A stretch of 64,000 bases of DNA from Novipirellula aureliae. GTDB taxonomy: Bacteria; Planctomycetota; Planctomycetia; Pirellulales; Pirellulaceae. This document shows positions 46,084 through 55,502 of this stretch, piece by piece. The notes under the pieces are model-generated. The model was given only the letters and a program-made list of their open reading frames with translations, was not told the origin of the DNA and made no database searches. Each line of letters starts with the position of its first letter. The first letter of the stretch is position 1. The stretch is from assembly GCF_007860185.1 (NCBI RefSeq), contig NZ_SJPY01000009.1, forward strand, positions 235,867 to 299,866, given 5' to 3'. A program made the position numbers and the translations under genes.

Positions 46084-47667
46084 ATGAATTCGAAATCCAT
46101 CTTAATTTACGACACAACTCTTCGCGATGGCTCGCAAGGCGAAGGGGTTAGTTTTTCGCTACTCGACAAACTGAATATTGCAGAGCGTTTGGCTGAAATT
46201 GGTGTCGATTTCATTGAAGGCGGCTACCCACTGTCCAATGAAAAGGATGTCGCCTTTTTTAAGGAAGTGAGAAAGCGAGATCTTGGCGAAACCAAAATCA
46301 GTGCGTTTGGAATGACGCGGCGAAAACGGCTGAAGGCCGATCAAGATCCCGGCATGAATGCTCTCGTGGCCGCGGAAACTCCCTGCATCACGCTGGTAGG
46401 AAAAACGTGGGATTACCATGCTACCGAAGTGTTAGGCGTTACGCTCGAAGAGAACTTGGCTCTGATCGGCGAGAGTGCCGAATTCTTAGCGAAACATGCG
46501 ATGGTCATTTATGACGCGGAGCATTTTTTTGACGGCTTTCGTGCTAACCCTCCGTACGCAATCGAAACCTTGAAGGCTGCGGCGTCCGCGGGAGCAAAAT
46601 GGTTGTCATTGTGCGACACCAATGGTGGATCTTTGCCCGAGCGGGTTGCCGAAGTCACCGCTATCGCTCGTCAGGAACTAGCCGACTACGACGTCAAGTT
46701 TGGCATCCATTGCCACAATGATTGCGAATTGGCTGTCGCCAACTCATTGGCTGCCGTCGACGCGGGAGCGACTCAGGTTCAAGGGACGATCAATGGGATC
46801 GGTGAACGATGTGGCAATGTTGACTTGATCTCTGTTCTCTCAAACTTGGCGTTAAAGAAAACCGGATACACGGTTCTCGGTGGACGGTCGCTTCAGTCGT
46901 TAACCGAGTTAAGCCGGTTTGTGTATGAGACCGCTAATTTGCAATGGCAGAGTAGCCAGCCGTTTGTCGGGCAAAGTGCGTTCGCGCACAAAGGTGGCAT
47001 GCACGTTCATGCGATCAACAAGGCTGCAAAGACCTATGAACACATTGATCCTGTATCGGTCGGAAACGAGCGAAGGATTTTGGTGAGCGAGTTGTCGGGG
47101 CGCAGCAACATTGTTGCACTTGCGACAAAGCATCATATCGCTGACGACAATGCACTGATGGACAAAGTCTTGGCCGAAGTCGTACGGCTTGAAAATCGAG
47201 GTTACCAATTCGAAAACGCGGCTGCGTCTTTCGATCTATTGATCAAACGCATCGCGGGTTCTTACACGTCGCATTTCGAACCGATCAAGTATCGCGTGGT
47301 CGCGGGGGATCGCGACAGTCATGGCGATGGACAATCGGTGTTCGCCGAAGCCATCATCAAGCTAAAGGTTGGTGATAAGTTATGGTTCGAAGCTGCCGAG
47401 GGAAAGGGGCCTGTTAACGCCCTCGATGCGGCTCTTCGCAAAGCGCTACTTGATGTCTATCCGTCGCTCGCCAAAATGCGATTGATTGACTACAAAGTGC
47501 GAGTTGTCGATTCGGGGGCTGGCACGGCTGCATCGACACGCGTCAACATCGAAAGCTGTGACGAGAATGAGTCGTGGGGCACCATTGGAGTTAGCGAAAA
47601 CATTATCGAAGCAAGTTGGCGTGCTTTGGTCGATGCGGTGGAGTACAAACTTCACAAAAATGGCTAG
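46084..47667 (+). CDS. cimA: (R)-citramalate synthase
   Basis: Condenses pyruvate and acetyl-CoA to citramalate, opening the threonine-independent route to isoleucine. The 527 residues start ILIYDTTLRDGSQGEGVSFSLLDKL (HMGL-like catalytic Arg-Asp), with DFIEGGYPLSNEKDV, the metal site in FGIHCHNDCELAVANSLAAVDAGATQVQGTINGIGERCGN, GKGGM-like SAFAHKGGMHVHAI, and a C-terminal LeuA-dimer regulatory domain (~400-527) probably sensing isoleucine. The ysvGGYP substrate loop separates CimA from 2-isopropylmalate synthase. Confidence 0.93.
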   Translation: MNSKSILIYDTTLRDGSQGEGVSFSLLDKLNIAERLAEIGVDFIEGGYPLSNEKDVAFFKEVRKRDLGETKISAFGMTRRKRLKADQDPGMNALVAAETPCITLVGKTWDYHATEVLGVTLEENLALIGESAEFLAKHAMVIYDAEHFFDGFRANPPYAIETLKAAASAGAKWLSLCDTNGGSLPERVAEVTAIARQELADYDVKFGIHCHNDCELAVANSLAAVDAGATQVQGTINGIGERCGNVDLISVLSNLALKKTGYTVLGGRSLQSLTELSRFVYETANLQWQSSQPFVGQSAFAHKGGMHVHAINKAAKTYEHIDPVSVGNERRILVSELSGRSNIVALATKHHIADDNALMDKVLAEVVRLENRGYQFENAAASFDLLIKRIAGSYTSHFEPIKYRVVAGDRDSHGDGQSVFAEAIIKLKVGDKLWFEAAEGKGPVNALDAALRKALLDVYPSLAKMRLIDYKVRVVDSGAGTAASTRVNIESCDENESWGTIGVSENIIEASWRALVDAVEYKLHKNG

Positions 47668-47892
47668 TCAATCCTGGTTGCTAGCGATTTTTGAATTTTG
47701 TCTGATCCTAAGCCGGCTTTGTCGTAATTGACGATCGGAGTGTAGAGTGACAATGGCACTCACCTCGCCATTGGGACATTCTTTTGCCGTTTGCGGTTGA
47801 CAGGTTTGGGGTAAATGGCGTTACCTGATGGGAAAGAGAGAGCGTCCGTGTGGATGTTACTCATCAATTCGATACTTAATAGAGGAGCAGGC

Positions 47893-48120
47893 TTGAACTT
47901 CGAAACCACCCAAACCGATACGAAAAGCTATGAAATTCGCCAGATGTCCGATGCCGGGAAATGCTTGTCCGCCGCGACCGTCGAGGCTCCAAGTGGCGAA
48001 GCGGCAGCAAAACAACTAAAGAATGTCGTCGATGGCACCGATCGCATCGAAATCTGTCTCGATGGAAAAGCCGTCAACGAAATGGGCGTTAGCTATTGGC
48101 GCAAACGAGTGAAACGTTAG
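47893..48120 (+). CDS. Small hypothetical protein, 75 aa
   Basis: Not recognised beyond an impression that such proteins recur in planctomycetes. AGAGGAG stands five bases before TTG 47893, the best ribosome site in this stretch, giving a protein from NFETTQTDTKSYEIRQM to the basic end SYWRKRVKR. A longer reading from ATG 47815 (101 residues) has no comparable site. The middle (EAPSGEAAAKQLKNVVDGTDRIEICLDGK) predicts a small alpha/beta fold. Confidence 0.55.
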   Translation: MNFETTQTDTKSYEIRQMSDAGKCLSAATVEAPSGEAAAKQLKNVVDGTDRIEICLDGKAVNEMGVSYWRKRVKR

Positions 48121-48506
48121 CGAGCCACCAGGGGCCTATCGGTGTAATCGTTCACGGGCTTCGTCCGTGAACGGTCACCGCTATTTCGACGTCGAATACG
48201 GTCCATTCCGATTGTGACGCGTTTGGTAAGCATTCTCAATGCATCGAGTTCACCGACTCTGCTTGGGAAGATGCTCTAAAAAACCCGATGCTGCCGCGAT
48301 GTTGCCGCGATACTGCTAGGTACGGTTGCGTCATAACGTTGGTCAAAAACAGATGCCATCCTTCGCTCCACTGCAAGCGGTTCCTCCATCGAAGAGAAGT
48401 TCGATCTCTCTAAGACAATGGTGGCGGGCCGGAAAAGACGATTTTCGATCATGCAATTGAAAGCGTCTGTTACCGACGGCAAGATGACGTCTCAATGATC
48501 AACGTC
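48121..48506. other. Intergenic region with hairpin
   Basis: No gene supported in these ~390 bases. A hairpin at its left edge (see the entry at 48150) may end the small-protein transcript. The right part is the downstream region of the guanine deaminase gene. Confidence 0.4.
48150..48172 (+). terminator. Hairpin after small hypothetical gene
   Basis: gttcacgg (48150-48157) and ccgtgaac (48165-48172) form a perfect 8-bp stem with a 7-base loop, 29 bases after the stop of the small protein gene. No U-run follows, so intrinsic termination is uncertain. Confidence 0.45.
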
Positions 48507-49736
48507 CTATCGAGAATCTTCTGTGTGACGCCATTGGCCTCTCAAATAGGTCCGTTTGATCCACCGATCGTCCCAAGCGAACATCAACATCGACAGTGGG
48601 TCGACTGGCGAATCGATCCACTTGATATCAGGTTCGATGACGAGTACGTCCGCACGGCAACCGCTTTGCAGACGCCCGACGTCCGACCAGCCGAGTGCGT
48701 CGGCAGCACCTGCGGTGATGTCGTACCAGGCTGAACTTGCAGATGGAATTTTGTTCTGTCGTAGTGAAGCCGTTTCGATCATCGCTCGAGCGACACGTAC
48801 CATGCTGCGCTCATATCCGGCACCGATATCGGACCCGAGAACCACGGTAACGGAATCGGTTTCTAACGCTTCACGGTCCATCGCCCCCGATCCCAGGAAT
48901 GTGTTCGCGGTCGGACAATGAGCGATCTTGCATTCGTGATCGGCCAAGACCTTTCGATCGGAAACGCTCAGGTGAATCCCATGTCCGAGGATACTCCGTG
49001 TCCCCAACAAACCAGACTTTTGATAGACATCGACATAGCGAGCACCGTCAAACAGCTCCGACACTTGGCGACATTCAGCCACGGTTTCGGACAAATGGGT
49101 TTGCACAAACGCACTTGCTTGTGTTGCTAATCTTCCGGCCGCTTCCAACAAATCGTAGGTGCAACTGATTGCAAACCGCGGTGTGACTGCGGCCGCGATT
49201 TGTTTGTCGATCGGAAAACGTTCAATCGTTTTTGACGCTTCATCGATCAATTGATTTGTGCTCGGGCAAAGTGACTTGGGTGCAAACCGGTTCATCAGGA
49301 CTTGCCCGATCAATGCCCGAAACCCTGTTTGGTGTGCCAACTCCATCGCACAAAGCGTAGCATCGTGATGTACCGACGCGTAAGCGCAAAAGCTAGTCGT
49401 TCCAACGGACAGCAATTGCCGATAAACTTGGGTCGACATTTTGTGAGCATAAGATGCGTCGGCCCACTTTTCTTCTTCAGAGAAAACGACCGATTCTAAC
49501 CACTGAAGTAGCGGCATCGAATGGGCGCCAATCATATTAAACTGCGGCAAATGAAGGTGCGTATCGATGAAGCCGGGGCAGATTAATGCGTTAGGATTTA
49601 GGTAATCGGCCGAGCGGGGCAATTCGCCTTCAACCACCTCGCGAATGTGATCGTCGTCGATGCGAACAAAACCAGGTCGAAGCTCGAGTTGGTTGGGACT
49701 TTCAGCGAGCAGAAGTTGACCAGCCAAAATGGTCAT
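48507..49736 (-). CDS. guaD: Amidohydrolase, probable guanine deaminase
   Basis: Zinc amidohydrolase of 409 residues that most resembles guanine deaminase (guanine to xanthine). Metal ligands: PGFIDTHLHLPQF (HxH), THLSETVAE (His), GHGIHLS (His) and VLGSDIGAGYERSM (Asp). The QFNMIGAHSMPLLQWLE segment after the first motif and LCPSTNQ are typical of the GuaD group. ATG at 49734-49736 overlaps the stop of the M48 gene (ATGA), and the longer frame from 49772 would run into that gene. Other related deaminases (chlorohydrolase family) cannot be excluded. Confidence 0.85.
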   Translation of the reverse strand: MTILAGQLLLAESPNQLELRPGFVRIDDDHIREVVEGELPRSADYLNPNALICPGFIDTHLHLPQFNMIGAHSMPLLQWLESVVFSEEEKWADASYAHKMSTQVYRQLLSVGTTSFCAYASVHHDATLCAMELAHQTGFRALIGQVLMNRFAPKSLCPSTNQLIDEASKTIERFPIDKQIAAAVTPRFAISCTYDLLEAAGRLATQASAFVQTHLSETVAECRQVSELFDGARYVDVYQKSGLLGTRSILGHGIHLSVSDRKVLADHECKIAHCPTANTFLGSGAMDREALETDSVTVVLGSDIGAGYERSMVRVARAMIETASLRQNKIPSASSAWYDITAGAADALGWSDVGRLQSGCRADVLVIEPDIKWIDSPVDPLSMLMFAWDDRWIKRTYLRGQWRHTEDSR

Positions 49737-51772
49737 GGTTCGATCTGCTCGATTAGCGGTGGAACGGGACAATCGAGCAAATCGGCGATACCGCGTAATA
49801 GCTCGGCTTCGCGGACTTCAACCGTTCCATCGGCACACACAACCGCCGCACAACCATCGACGATTTTGCCACGAAGCTGGACTGTTAATTTCTGTAGTTT
49901 TTTGACTGCGGTTTCCAAGTTCGACAACGAATGCTTTTCACGCGGTTGCAGCGTAAGCGACCCGCCGATTCGACGAGCACCGACATCAAACGCGCTTTGT
50001 ACACCTTGCGCCGTAGGATGGCCGACGCGAGCGAGAATGCTAAGCAGCATCGAGATTTCCGTTCCGAGACGTTGTAACCCGTAATAATGGGGAATGGGAC
50101 TGCGCACTTGTTCGAACCGGGGACGCAAGTGGCGCATCAGCACTTGAGCGAGGGTCCACTCGAATATGGTAATTTTTGAATCGGCTCGAGCCAGTTCGAC
50201 AAATGAATTCATAAAGGCGCTGTACTGAGGTTTCGACATGGCTGACAGCGCGGGCAAACTGAGGTCGACGACGGGCAAGTAGGCTTTATCTGGCAACGTT
50301 TCGATTGCTGTTGCTAACTCTAGCGTGAGTTTTACCAACGCTGGTTCGATTCGGGCGGACAATGCTGTAATCTGGTCCTTGCGGACCGAAGGATCCTGGT
50401 CCAACAGGATCGCGAAGACCAACGCCCGAGCGGAATAGGGTTCTCTTGCCGCGCCGCGCACTCGCGGATCGAGTTCATCCAGCAGATCTGCGGCATAAAC
50501 TCGGTGGTATTTCTCGTGCGTCCCCACGGAATCGACTGCGGAGGCGACGACTTGCAGCGGAGCGTGATCGGATGGTGCAGCTTTGACAGCCGTTGTGCCA
50601 GCCAAACCCGATGCCGCCAAACCCGATGCCGCCAAACCCGATGCCGCCTGCAATGCTTCGCGTTTGTACTCGGGCATTGGTTTGGGCATTGGTCCAGGCT
50701 GTTCGAGTCTAGCAAATTTCCCATTCCAGTTCGGGTCGATTGCCCGAATTCGCTTCGGGAGTGGCGGGTGAGTCGCCATCAAGCCACTCAACCCTTCAAA
50801 GATTCCTTGTGCGAAATACATGTGGCTGGCCACTGCCGCGTTGGGATGCTGCAAACGTCCATGCGAGGCATAGCCACCAATCTTTTTCAGTGCCCCAGCA
50901 ATCCCATCTGGGTTTCGCGTGAATTGGACTGCGGATGCATCCGCCAAGTATTCGCGTTGCCTTGATACCGCCGCCTTGATCATGCCACCGAAAAGGGAAC
51001 CGATCGATCCGATAACAATCAATACAAGAGCGATCACAACAATGTAGAGACCGGTGGAATTTCGACTATCGCTCGATCGACTTTGCCCATTGCCTCCGTA
51101 GAGGAACAGTCGAAACAACAAGCGTCCGATCAACGCCAGCAGCAGGATGCCGTGTAAGATACCGATCATACGGATATTCATTCGCATGTCGCCATTGAGA
51201 ATATGGCTAAACTCGTGTGCAATCACACCTTGCAATTGTTCGCGATCGAAATGGTTGAGAGCTCCGCGAGTCACACCAATAACGGCATCACTTGATGAAT
51301 ATCCAGCTGCGAACGCATTGATTCCAGGCTCTTCAAGGAGATAGACGGGTGGAACTGGCGTGCCGGACGCGATCGCCATCTCTTCAACGATATTGAGTAG
51401 CCGCCGCTCAGAGAGTTCGGCGGAATCGGGAACGACGCGTCGTCCACCAACACTTTCCGCAACGCCCCTACCGCCGCCATGACGAAGCGAAATCACTTTG
51501 TATGCCGTGCCACCGAGGATCATCGCGGTAGCAAAAATCGCAGCACCATAGCCGAACCTCGTCGCTTTCGGGTTTGCTAAAAAATGATGGATGCTAACGG
51601 AATCAACGCTGGACAGATCGAACCGTTTTGGGCGCAGCGAGACGTTGGCAAAGTAGGTGACGGCAAAAAACGTCACGATGACGATACACGACGTCGCAAT
51701 CACAAACATGGCGACCAGCCATGCCGTGTTTCGACGAGCCTTTGTTTGCTGCTCGAAGAAGCGAGTGCTCAT
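49733..51772 (-). CDS. M48 family membrane metalloprotease, large
   Basis: A 679-residue HtpX/Ste24-type protease. Two N-terminal helices (WLVAMFVIATSCIVIVTFFAV; FGYGAAIFATAMILGGTAYKV), zinc motif VIAHEFSHILNGD (~186), two further helices (~205-260) and the third zinc ligand near YLADASAVQFTR. Residues ~330-679 are an Ala-rich helical extension absent from HtpX. It contains three exact SGLA repeats (ASGLAASGLAASGLAG), whose DNA is a tandem at 50599-50646. It sits between lemA and guaD with ATGA overlaps on both sides; M48-LemA pairs are recurrent. Confidence 0.88.
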   Translation of the reverse strand: MSTRFFEQQTKARRNTAWLVAMFVIATSCIVIVTFFAVTYFANVSLRPKRFDLSSVDSVSIHHFLANPKATRFGYGAAIFATAMILGGTAYKVISLRHGGGRGVAESVGGRRVVPDSAELSERRLLNIVEEMAIASGTPVPPVYLLEEPGINAFAAGYSSSDAVIGVTRGALNHFDREQLQGVIAHEFSHILNGDMRMNIRMIGILHGILLLALIGRLLFRLFLYGGNGQSRSSDSRNSTGLYIVVIALVLIVIGSIGSLFGGMIKAAVSRQREYLADASAVQFTRNPDGIAGALKKIGGYASHGRLQHPNAAVASHMYFAQGIFEGLSGLMATHPPLPKRIRAIDPNWNGKFARLEQPGPMPKPMPEYKREALQAASGLAASGLAASGLAGTTAVKAAPSDHAPLQVVASAVDSVGTHEKYHRVYAADLLDELDPRVRGAAREPYSARALVFAILLDQDPSVRKDQITALSARIEPALVKLTLELATAIETLPDKAYLPVVDLSLPALSAMSKPQYSAFMNSFVELARADSKITIFEWTLAQVLMRHLRPRFEQVRSPIPHYYGLQRLGTEISMLLSILARVGHPTAQGVQSAFDVGARRIGGSLTLQPREKHSLSNLETAVKKLQKLTVQLRGKIVDGCAAVVCADGTVEVREAELLRGIADLLDCPVPPLIEQIEP

Positions 51773-52386
51773 TTCTCAAACGATACCTTGGGAGCTTCGT
51801 TGAGGTTTTCGTCTTCGAATTGCAACAATTCCCGATCGCGAGTGTGTCCAAACGCATTTGCAAACAACATGGGTGGGAAGGTTTGCCGATAGGTGTTGTA
51901 CTCTGTCACCGAATCGTTATAGGCTTGCCGAGCAAAACCAATTTTGTTTTCGGTCGTCGTGATCTCTTCGGTTAATTGTGCCATGTTCTGATTCGCCTTT
52001 AGATCAGGATAGGCTTCGGCCAGTGCGAACAATCGTCCGAGGGCTCCAGACAATCCTTGTTCCGCTCCGGCCAACATTGCCATTGCTTCGGGATTGCTCG
52101 GATCGGAAGCGGCGTTTGACAGTCCACCAACAGCCTGTTTGCGAGCGTTGATAACCGCTTCAAGTGTTTCGCGTTCGTGCTTCATGTAGCCTTTAACCGT
52201 TTCGACCAGATTGGGAATCAGGTCGTGCCGCCGCTTGAGCTGTACTTCAATCTGCGAGAAAGCGTTGTCGACGCGATTTCGTAGTGTCACTAAACGATTG
52301 AAGATCCCAACACCATACAGTAACAGAACCAATCCGATTAGCAGGACGACGATGAAAGCGACAATTGCAATGGTAGGTAGCGGCAT
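51769..52386 (-). CDS. lemA: LemA family protein
   Basis: A 205-residue membrane-anchored helical protein: N-terminal anchor IAIVAFIVVLLIGLVLLLYGVGIF, then the LemA core RNRVDNAFSQIEVQLKRRHDLIPNLVETVKGYM and the conserved AYNDSVTEYNTYRQTFP near the end. LemA proteins commonly pair with membrane proteases; here the M48 protease gene follows with a 4-base overlap. It is the first gene of the lemA-M48-guaD unit. Confidence 0.93.
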   Translation of the reverse strand: MPLPTIAIVAFIVVLLIGLVLLLYGVGIFNRLVTLRNRVDNAFSQIEVQLKRRHDLIPNLVETVKGYMKHERETLEAVINARKQAVGGLSNAASDPSNPEAMAMLAGAEQGLSGALGRLFALAEAYPDLKANQNMAQLTEEITTTENKIGFARQAYNDSVTEYNTYRQTFPPMLFANAFGHTRDRELLQFEDENLNEAPKVSFEK

Positions 52387-52528
52387 GCAAGCACTCTTAG
52401 ATAGAATGAGACGTTAGGGAAGAATTGTTCCCCCCAGGATAACACGATTTTACCGCGATAGGAACGGTCGACGCCATTCGGAGTCGGCAAATGCGCTGAA
52501 TCGCACGCAACCCAAGTTTGAAATTGCA

Positions 52529-53587
52529 ATGATACCGGACTCACTTACAGCGACCTATCGAATTTTAGACGCCTCGATCAATCGGGTCAGCGAGGGAATT
52601 CGGACCATCGAAGAGTACTCGCGTTTTGAAATCGAGTCGGTTTCGCACTCCGAATCGTTTAAGTCGCTCCGGCATCAACTGACTCGACTGGTGAACACGT
52701 CCCTATCGCGTTCGATGCTCTTGGCGGCCCGCAATACACCGGATGATATCGGCACGGTGATCCAAACCAAGGCCGAGTACAACCGGACGACGAAGATTCA
52801 GATTGTCGCCGCTGCGTCGTCACGGATCCAACAATCGCTGCGGGTGATCGAGGAATATGGGAAAACCATTGACGCGGGCTTTGCAAAGGAAGTCGAGCAA
52901 CTCCGTTACCAAGCTTATCATCACTGTGCTTCGATCGAACGACTTGTACCGGTCTCACGCCGTCAAAGATTGCTCGAGCAAGCGAAGTTATATTTGCTAA
53001 TGGATGTTCACGAGGATCTCGAGATGTTCGTCGCATCGATTCGATCGCTTGCTGCTGCGGGAGTGGACGTCTTTCAACTTCGCGATAAAGACGCAAGCGA
53101 CCGCACCCTTTACGAGCGCTCCGTCGTTGCTGCGAAACTAGCGATCGAACTCGATTGCTTGTTCCTCGTCAATGATCGAGCAGACATTGCGGCCGCTGCT
53201 GATTCCGATGGCGTGCATGTCGGTCAGGATGAGCTGCCAGCGAAGATTGCGAGACAGGTCATTGGTGACTCGCGACTTGTTGGCGTTTCAACTCATACGG
53301 TTCAAGAGATTGAACAGGCTCAGATTGATGGAGCGAATTATATCGGTTGTGGCCCTGTTTTCGGTGGTCGTACCAAGTCATTTAGCCATTATGTCGGTAC
53401 AGCGTTTCTTGAAAAGGCAGCCACGATGACAACCATACCCGCATTTGCCATCGGTGGCATCGATGAAACGAATGTCAATCAAGTCATCGATGCTGGTTTT
53501 GATCGTATTGCCGTCACAGGAGCATTGAGAGACGCCGAGGACCCGGCAGCCGCCGCAGCTCATTTGAAAGCAATTCTGGTAAACTGA
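52529..53587 (+). CDS. thiE: Thiamine phosphate synthase with N-terminal ThiD2-type domain
   Basis: Couples hydroxymethylpyrimidine diphosphate with thiazole phosphate. Residues ~150-352 are ThiE: YLLMDVHEDLEMF, VDVFQLRDKDASDRTLYE, LFLVNDRADIAAAADSDGVHVGQDELP, IGCGPVFGGRTK and FAIGGIDETNV. The N-terminal ~140 residues (YRILDASINRVSEGIRTIEEYSRF; RIQQSLRVIEEYGK) form a helical domain seen in front of ThiE in planctomycetes and others (ThiD2 type), whose exact role is unclear. ispE follows directly after the stop. Confidence 0.92.
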   Translation: MIPDSLTATYRILDASINRVSEGIRTIEEYSRFEIESVSHSESFKSLRHQLTRLVNTSLSRSMLLAARNTPDDIGTVIQTKAEYNRTTKIQIVAAASSRIQQSLRVIEEYGKTIDAGFAKEVEQLRYQAYHHCASIERLVPVSRRQRLLEQAKLYLLMDVHEDLEMFVASIRSLAAAGVDVFQLRDKDASDRTLYERSVVAAKLAIELDCLFLVNDRADIAAAADSDGVHVGQDELPAKIARQVIGDSRLVGVSTHTVQEIEQAQIDGANYIGCGPVFGGRTKSFSHYVGTAFLEKAATMTTIPAFAIGGIDETNVNQVIDAGFDRIAVTGALRDAEDPAAAAAHLKAILVN

Positions 53588-54583
53588 ATGAATGATCCAC
53601 TCCCCTTTTCGACGATTGTAAGAACACGTCCGCCTGCAAAGCTAAACTTGTTTCTTGAACTACTCGGCAAACGTGATGATGGTTTTCACGATATTGACAC
53701 GGTGATGGTACCGATCGATTGGTGCGACCATCTATCGCTTGAGCGTACCCAATCTGACTCCATTGAATTGTCGGTTCGCTGGATGCCGTCGCAGGAAATC
53801 ATCGCTTGCCAAATGGGGGTTACCCCCGAATCGGAACAAACGGAATGGCTCGCGATTCCGGCAGACGATCGAAATTTGGTCTTCCGGGCGCTCGAAGGAT
53901 TCCGCAATCGTTTTGATCTTCCGACTGGTTTTCGCTGCGAATTGTTGAAGTCGATTCCAGCGGGGGCGGGGATGGGAGGTGCGAGTAGTGATGCGGCCGC
54001 AGCGTTGAGGTGTGCGGCGATTTTAAATGGAATCTCGCCAAATCATTCGGGTATACTGGAGTTGGCTGCCGGTTTGGGAAGCGATGTCCCCTTCTTTTTA
54101 GGTCCAAATGGTGAAAAGAGCCGCGCCGCTCGAGCGACGGGTCGAGGAGAGCATTTGTCGCAGATTGCGTCATCCTCTCAGTTTGACATTGTGGTGGTTT
54201 TTCCAGCAGTTTCTTTGTCAACAGCTCGTGTTTATTCCGTGGCCTCGATTCCAGACGCTACAATTGACAGTGCTGCGATGATCGTGGCACTTGAGGCGGG
54301 TTTGGTAAACGACATCGCCTTTGGGGGGCTGAACCGACTACAGGAACCCGCTTCAAAAACTGCTCCTGAAATTGACGAAATACTCAAATCGATGTGGCGG
54401 TCGAACTTGTTAGGGTGTCAACTAACGGGCAGCGGGTCGGCTTGTTTCGGTTTTGCTCGATCGACGGTCGATGCGAAACGTGTGGCAAATCAATTGCGAA
54501 GTCAATATTATCCTGGGTTGCGTGTTTCGCATTGTCGGCAGTCGATGGTTCCTTCGCAGATTGAAATGAGTTCCAACTGCTAA
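53588..54583 (+). CDS. ispE: 4-diphosphocytidyl-2-C-methyl-D-erythritol kinase
   Basis: GHMP kinase of the MEP isoprenoid pathway. The 331 residues have the substrate-binding start RPPAKLNLFLELLGKRDDGFHDIDT, the ATP loop SIPAGAGMGGASSDAAAALRC (~120) and the third motif LTGSGSACFGFAR (~285). Its ATG follows the thiE stop immediately (TGAATG), so the two are cotranslated. Length is slightly above the usual ~290 because of an insert at ~50-95. Confidence 0.94.
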   Translation: MNDPLPFSTIVRTRPPAKLNLFLELLGKRDDGFHDIDTVMVPIDWCDHLSLERTQSDSIELSVRWMPSQEIIACQMGVTPESEQTEWLAIPADDRNLVFRALEGFRNRFDLPTGFRCELLKSIPAGAGMGGASSDAAAALRCAAILNGISPNHSGILELAAGLGSDVPFFLGPNGEKSRAARATGRGEHLSQIASSSQFDIVVVFPAVSLSTARVYSVASIPDATIDSAAMIVALEAGLVNDIAFGGLNRLQEPASKTAPEIDEILKSMWRSNLLGCQLTGSGSACFGFARSTVDAKRVANQLRSQYYPGLRVSHCRQSMVPSQIEMSSNC

Positions 54584-54652
54584 AGAGTCGTCCAAACAGG
54601 ATCAGAGTAGAAGCAAACGTTGTAACGCCGAACGGTTAGGGAGGGTCGAACC

Positions 54653-55276
54653 GTGCAAATCACAGAAATTCGAATCAAGCTGATGGAATCATCCGAAGAT
54701 CGTCTTCGCGCATTTTGCTCGATCACGATGGACGGATGCTTTGTCGTCCGAGACCTGAAAATCATTGACGGTGCAAACGGTCCTTTCGTTGCCATGCCAA
54801 GTCGCAAACTTACCGGTCATTGCCAACGCTGTTCTCACAAAAATCATTTGCGAGCAACCTACTGCAACCATTGCGGAACGAAGCTTCAGCTTGATGTCGA
54901 TCTTGATTCTCCGCAAAAGCTGTATGCGGATGTCGCCCATCCAATCAACAGTGAATGTCGTGAAACAATTCAATCCGCCGTGATCGAAGAATTCAGATCG
55001 GAACTCGCTCGCTCACGTGAGCCAGGCTATCAATCTCGTTATGATGATGATTTTGACTACGACGGCCACGAAGTAAATAGCCAATCGGAAGCAAGCCAAC
55101 CGAGCGACGGCAACAAAACGGCGATGATCGACCAGGAAGGACCCGCGAAGCTTGAAAGCGGGAGTCCACCACGTCCACATTTTTTGGATGAGTCAAACCA
55201 GTCCACCAAAGAACGGGTCGATGCCGAGGGCAACGAATCAGGGGGCGGTGATGATTTCGGAGTCGGCATTTTCTAG
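54653..55276 (+). CDS. spoVG: SpoVG-family protein with inserted zinc ribbon and acidic tail
   Basis: A 207-residue protein. Residues 1-48 are SpoVG ([40 protein letters not shown]). A four-cysteine ribbon ([19 protein letters not shown]) then interrupts the fold at ~57-77, and the last SpoVG helix resumes ([24 protein letters not shown]). From ~125 the chain is acidic and disordered. SpoVG binds nucleic acid; the ribbon may extend that. Starts at GTG 54653. The ribbon form is usual in planctomycetes. Confidence 0.88.
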   Translation: MQITEIRIKLMESSEDRLRAFCSITMDGCFVVRDLKIIDGANGPFVAMPSRKLTGHCQRCSHKNHLRATYCNHCGTKLQLDVDLDSPQKLYADVAHPINSECRETIQSAVIEEFRSELARSREPGYQSRYDDDFDYDGHEVNSQSEASQPSDGNKTAMIDQEGPAKLESGSPPRPHFLDESNQSTKERVDAEGNESGGGDDFGVGIF

Positions 55277-55382
55277 CGAGTGAAACCGCACGCCATCAGA
55301 CCGTGAGCTTCACGCATTCCTCAGCATGCGACGGCTTCCCAGGCATCCACCTGAGAGCGGGTTGTCTTGCATGCCGCCTGCC

Positions 55383-55412
55383 GAGCCCTCTGCATGGGAG
55401 CCCTCTGCATGG
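55383..55412. repeat. 15-bp tandem duplication
   Basis: gagccctctgcatgg occurs twice in tandem (55383-55397, 55398-55412) in the gap between spoVG and the flagellin-like gene. Slippage-type duplication; no coding frame. Confidence 0.6.
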
Positions 55413-55450
55413 GAGACAGAGGTCCGGGTGCGAATTCTCCTTGCATCGCG

Positions 55451-55488
55451 TTCGTTCCCAAACGTGAGCCCGGAGACAAGGGAACGAA
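55451..55488 (-). terminator. Hairpin downstream of the flagellin-like gene
   Basis: ttcgttccc (55451-55459) and gggaacgaa (55480-55488) pair perfectly over nine bases, 14 bases beyond the stop of the minus-strand flagellin-like gene. Likely its transcription end, or that of the original flagellin gene. No clear U-run. Confidence 0.45.
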
Positions 55489-55502
55489 ACCATTCCAACG
55501 GG

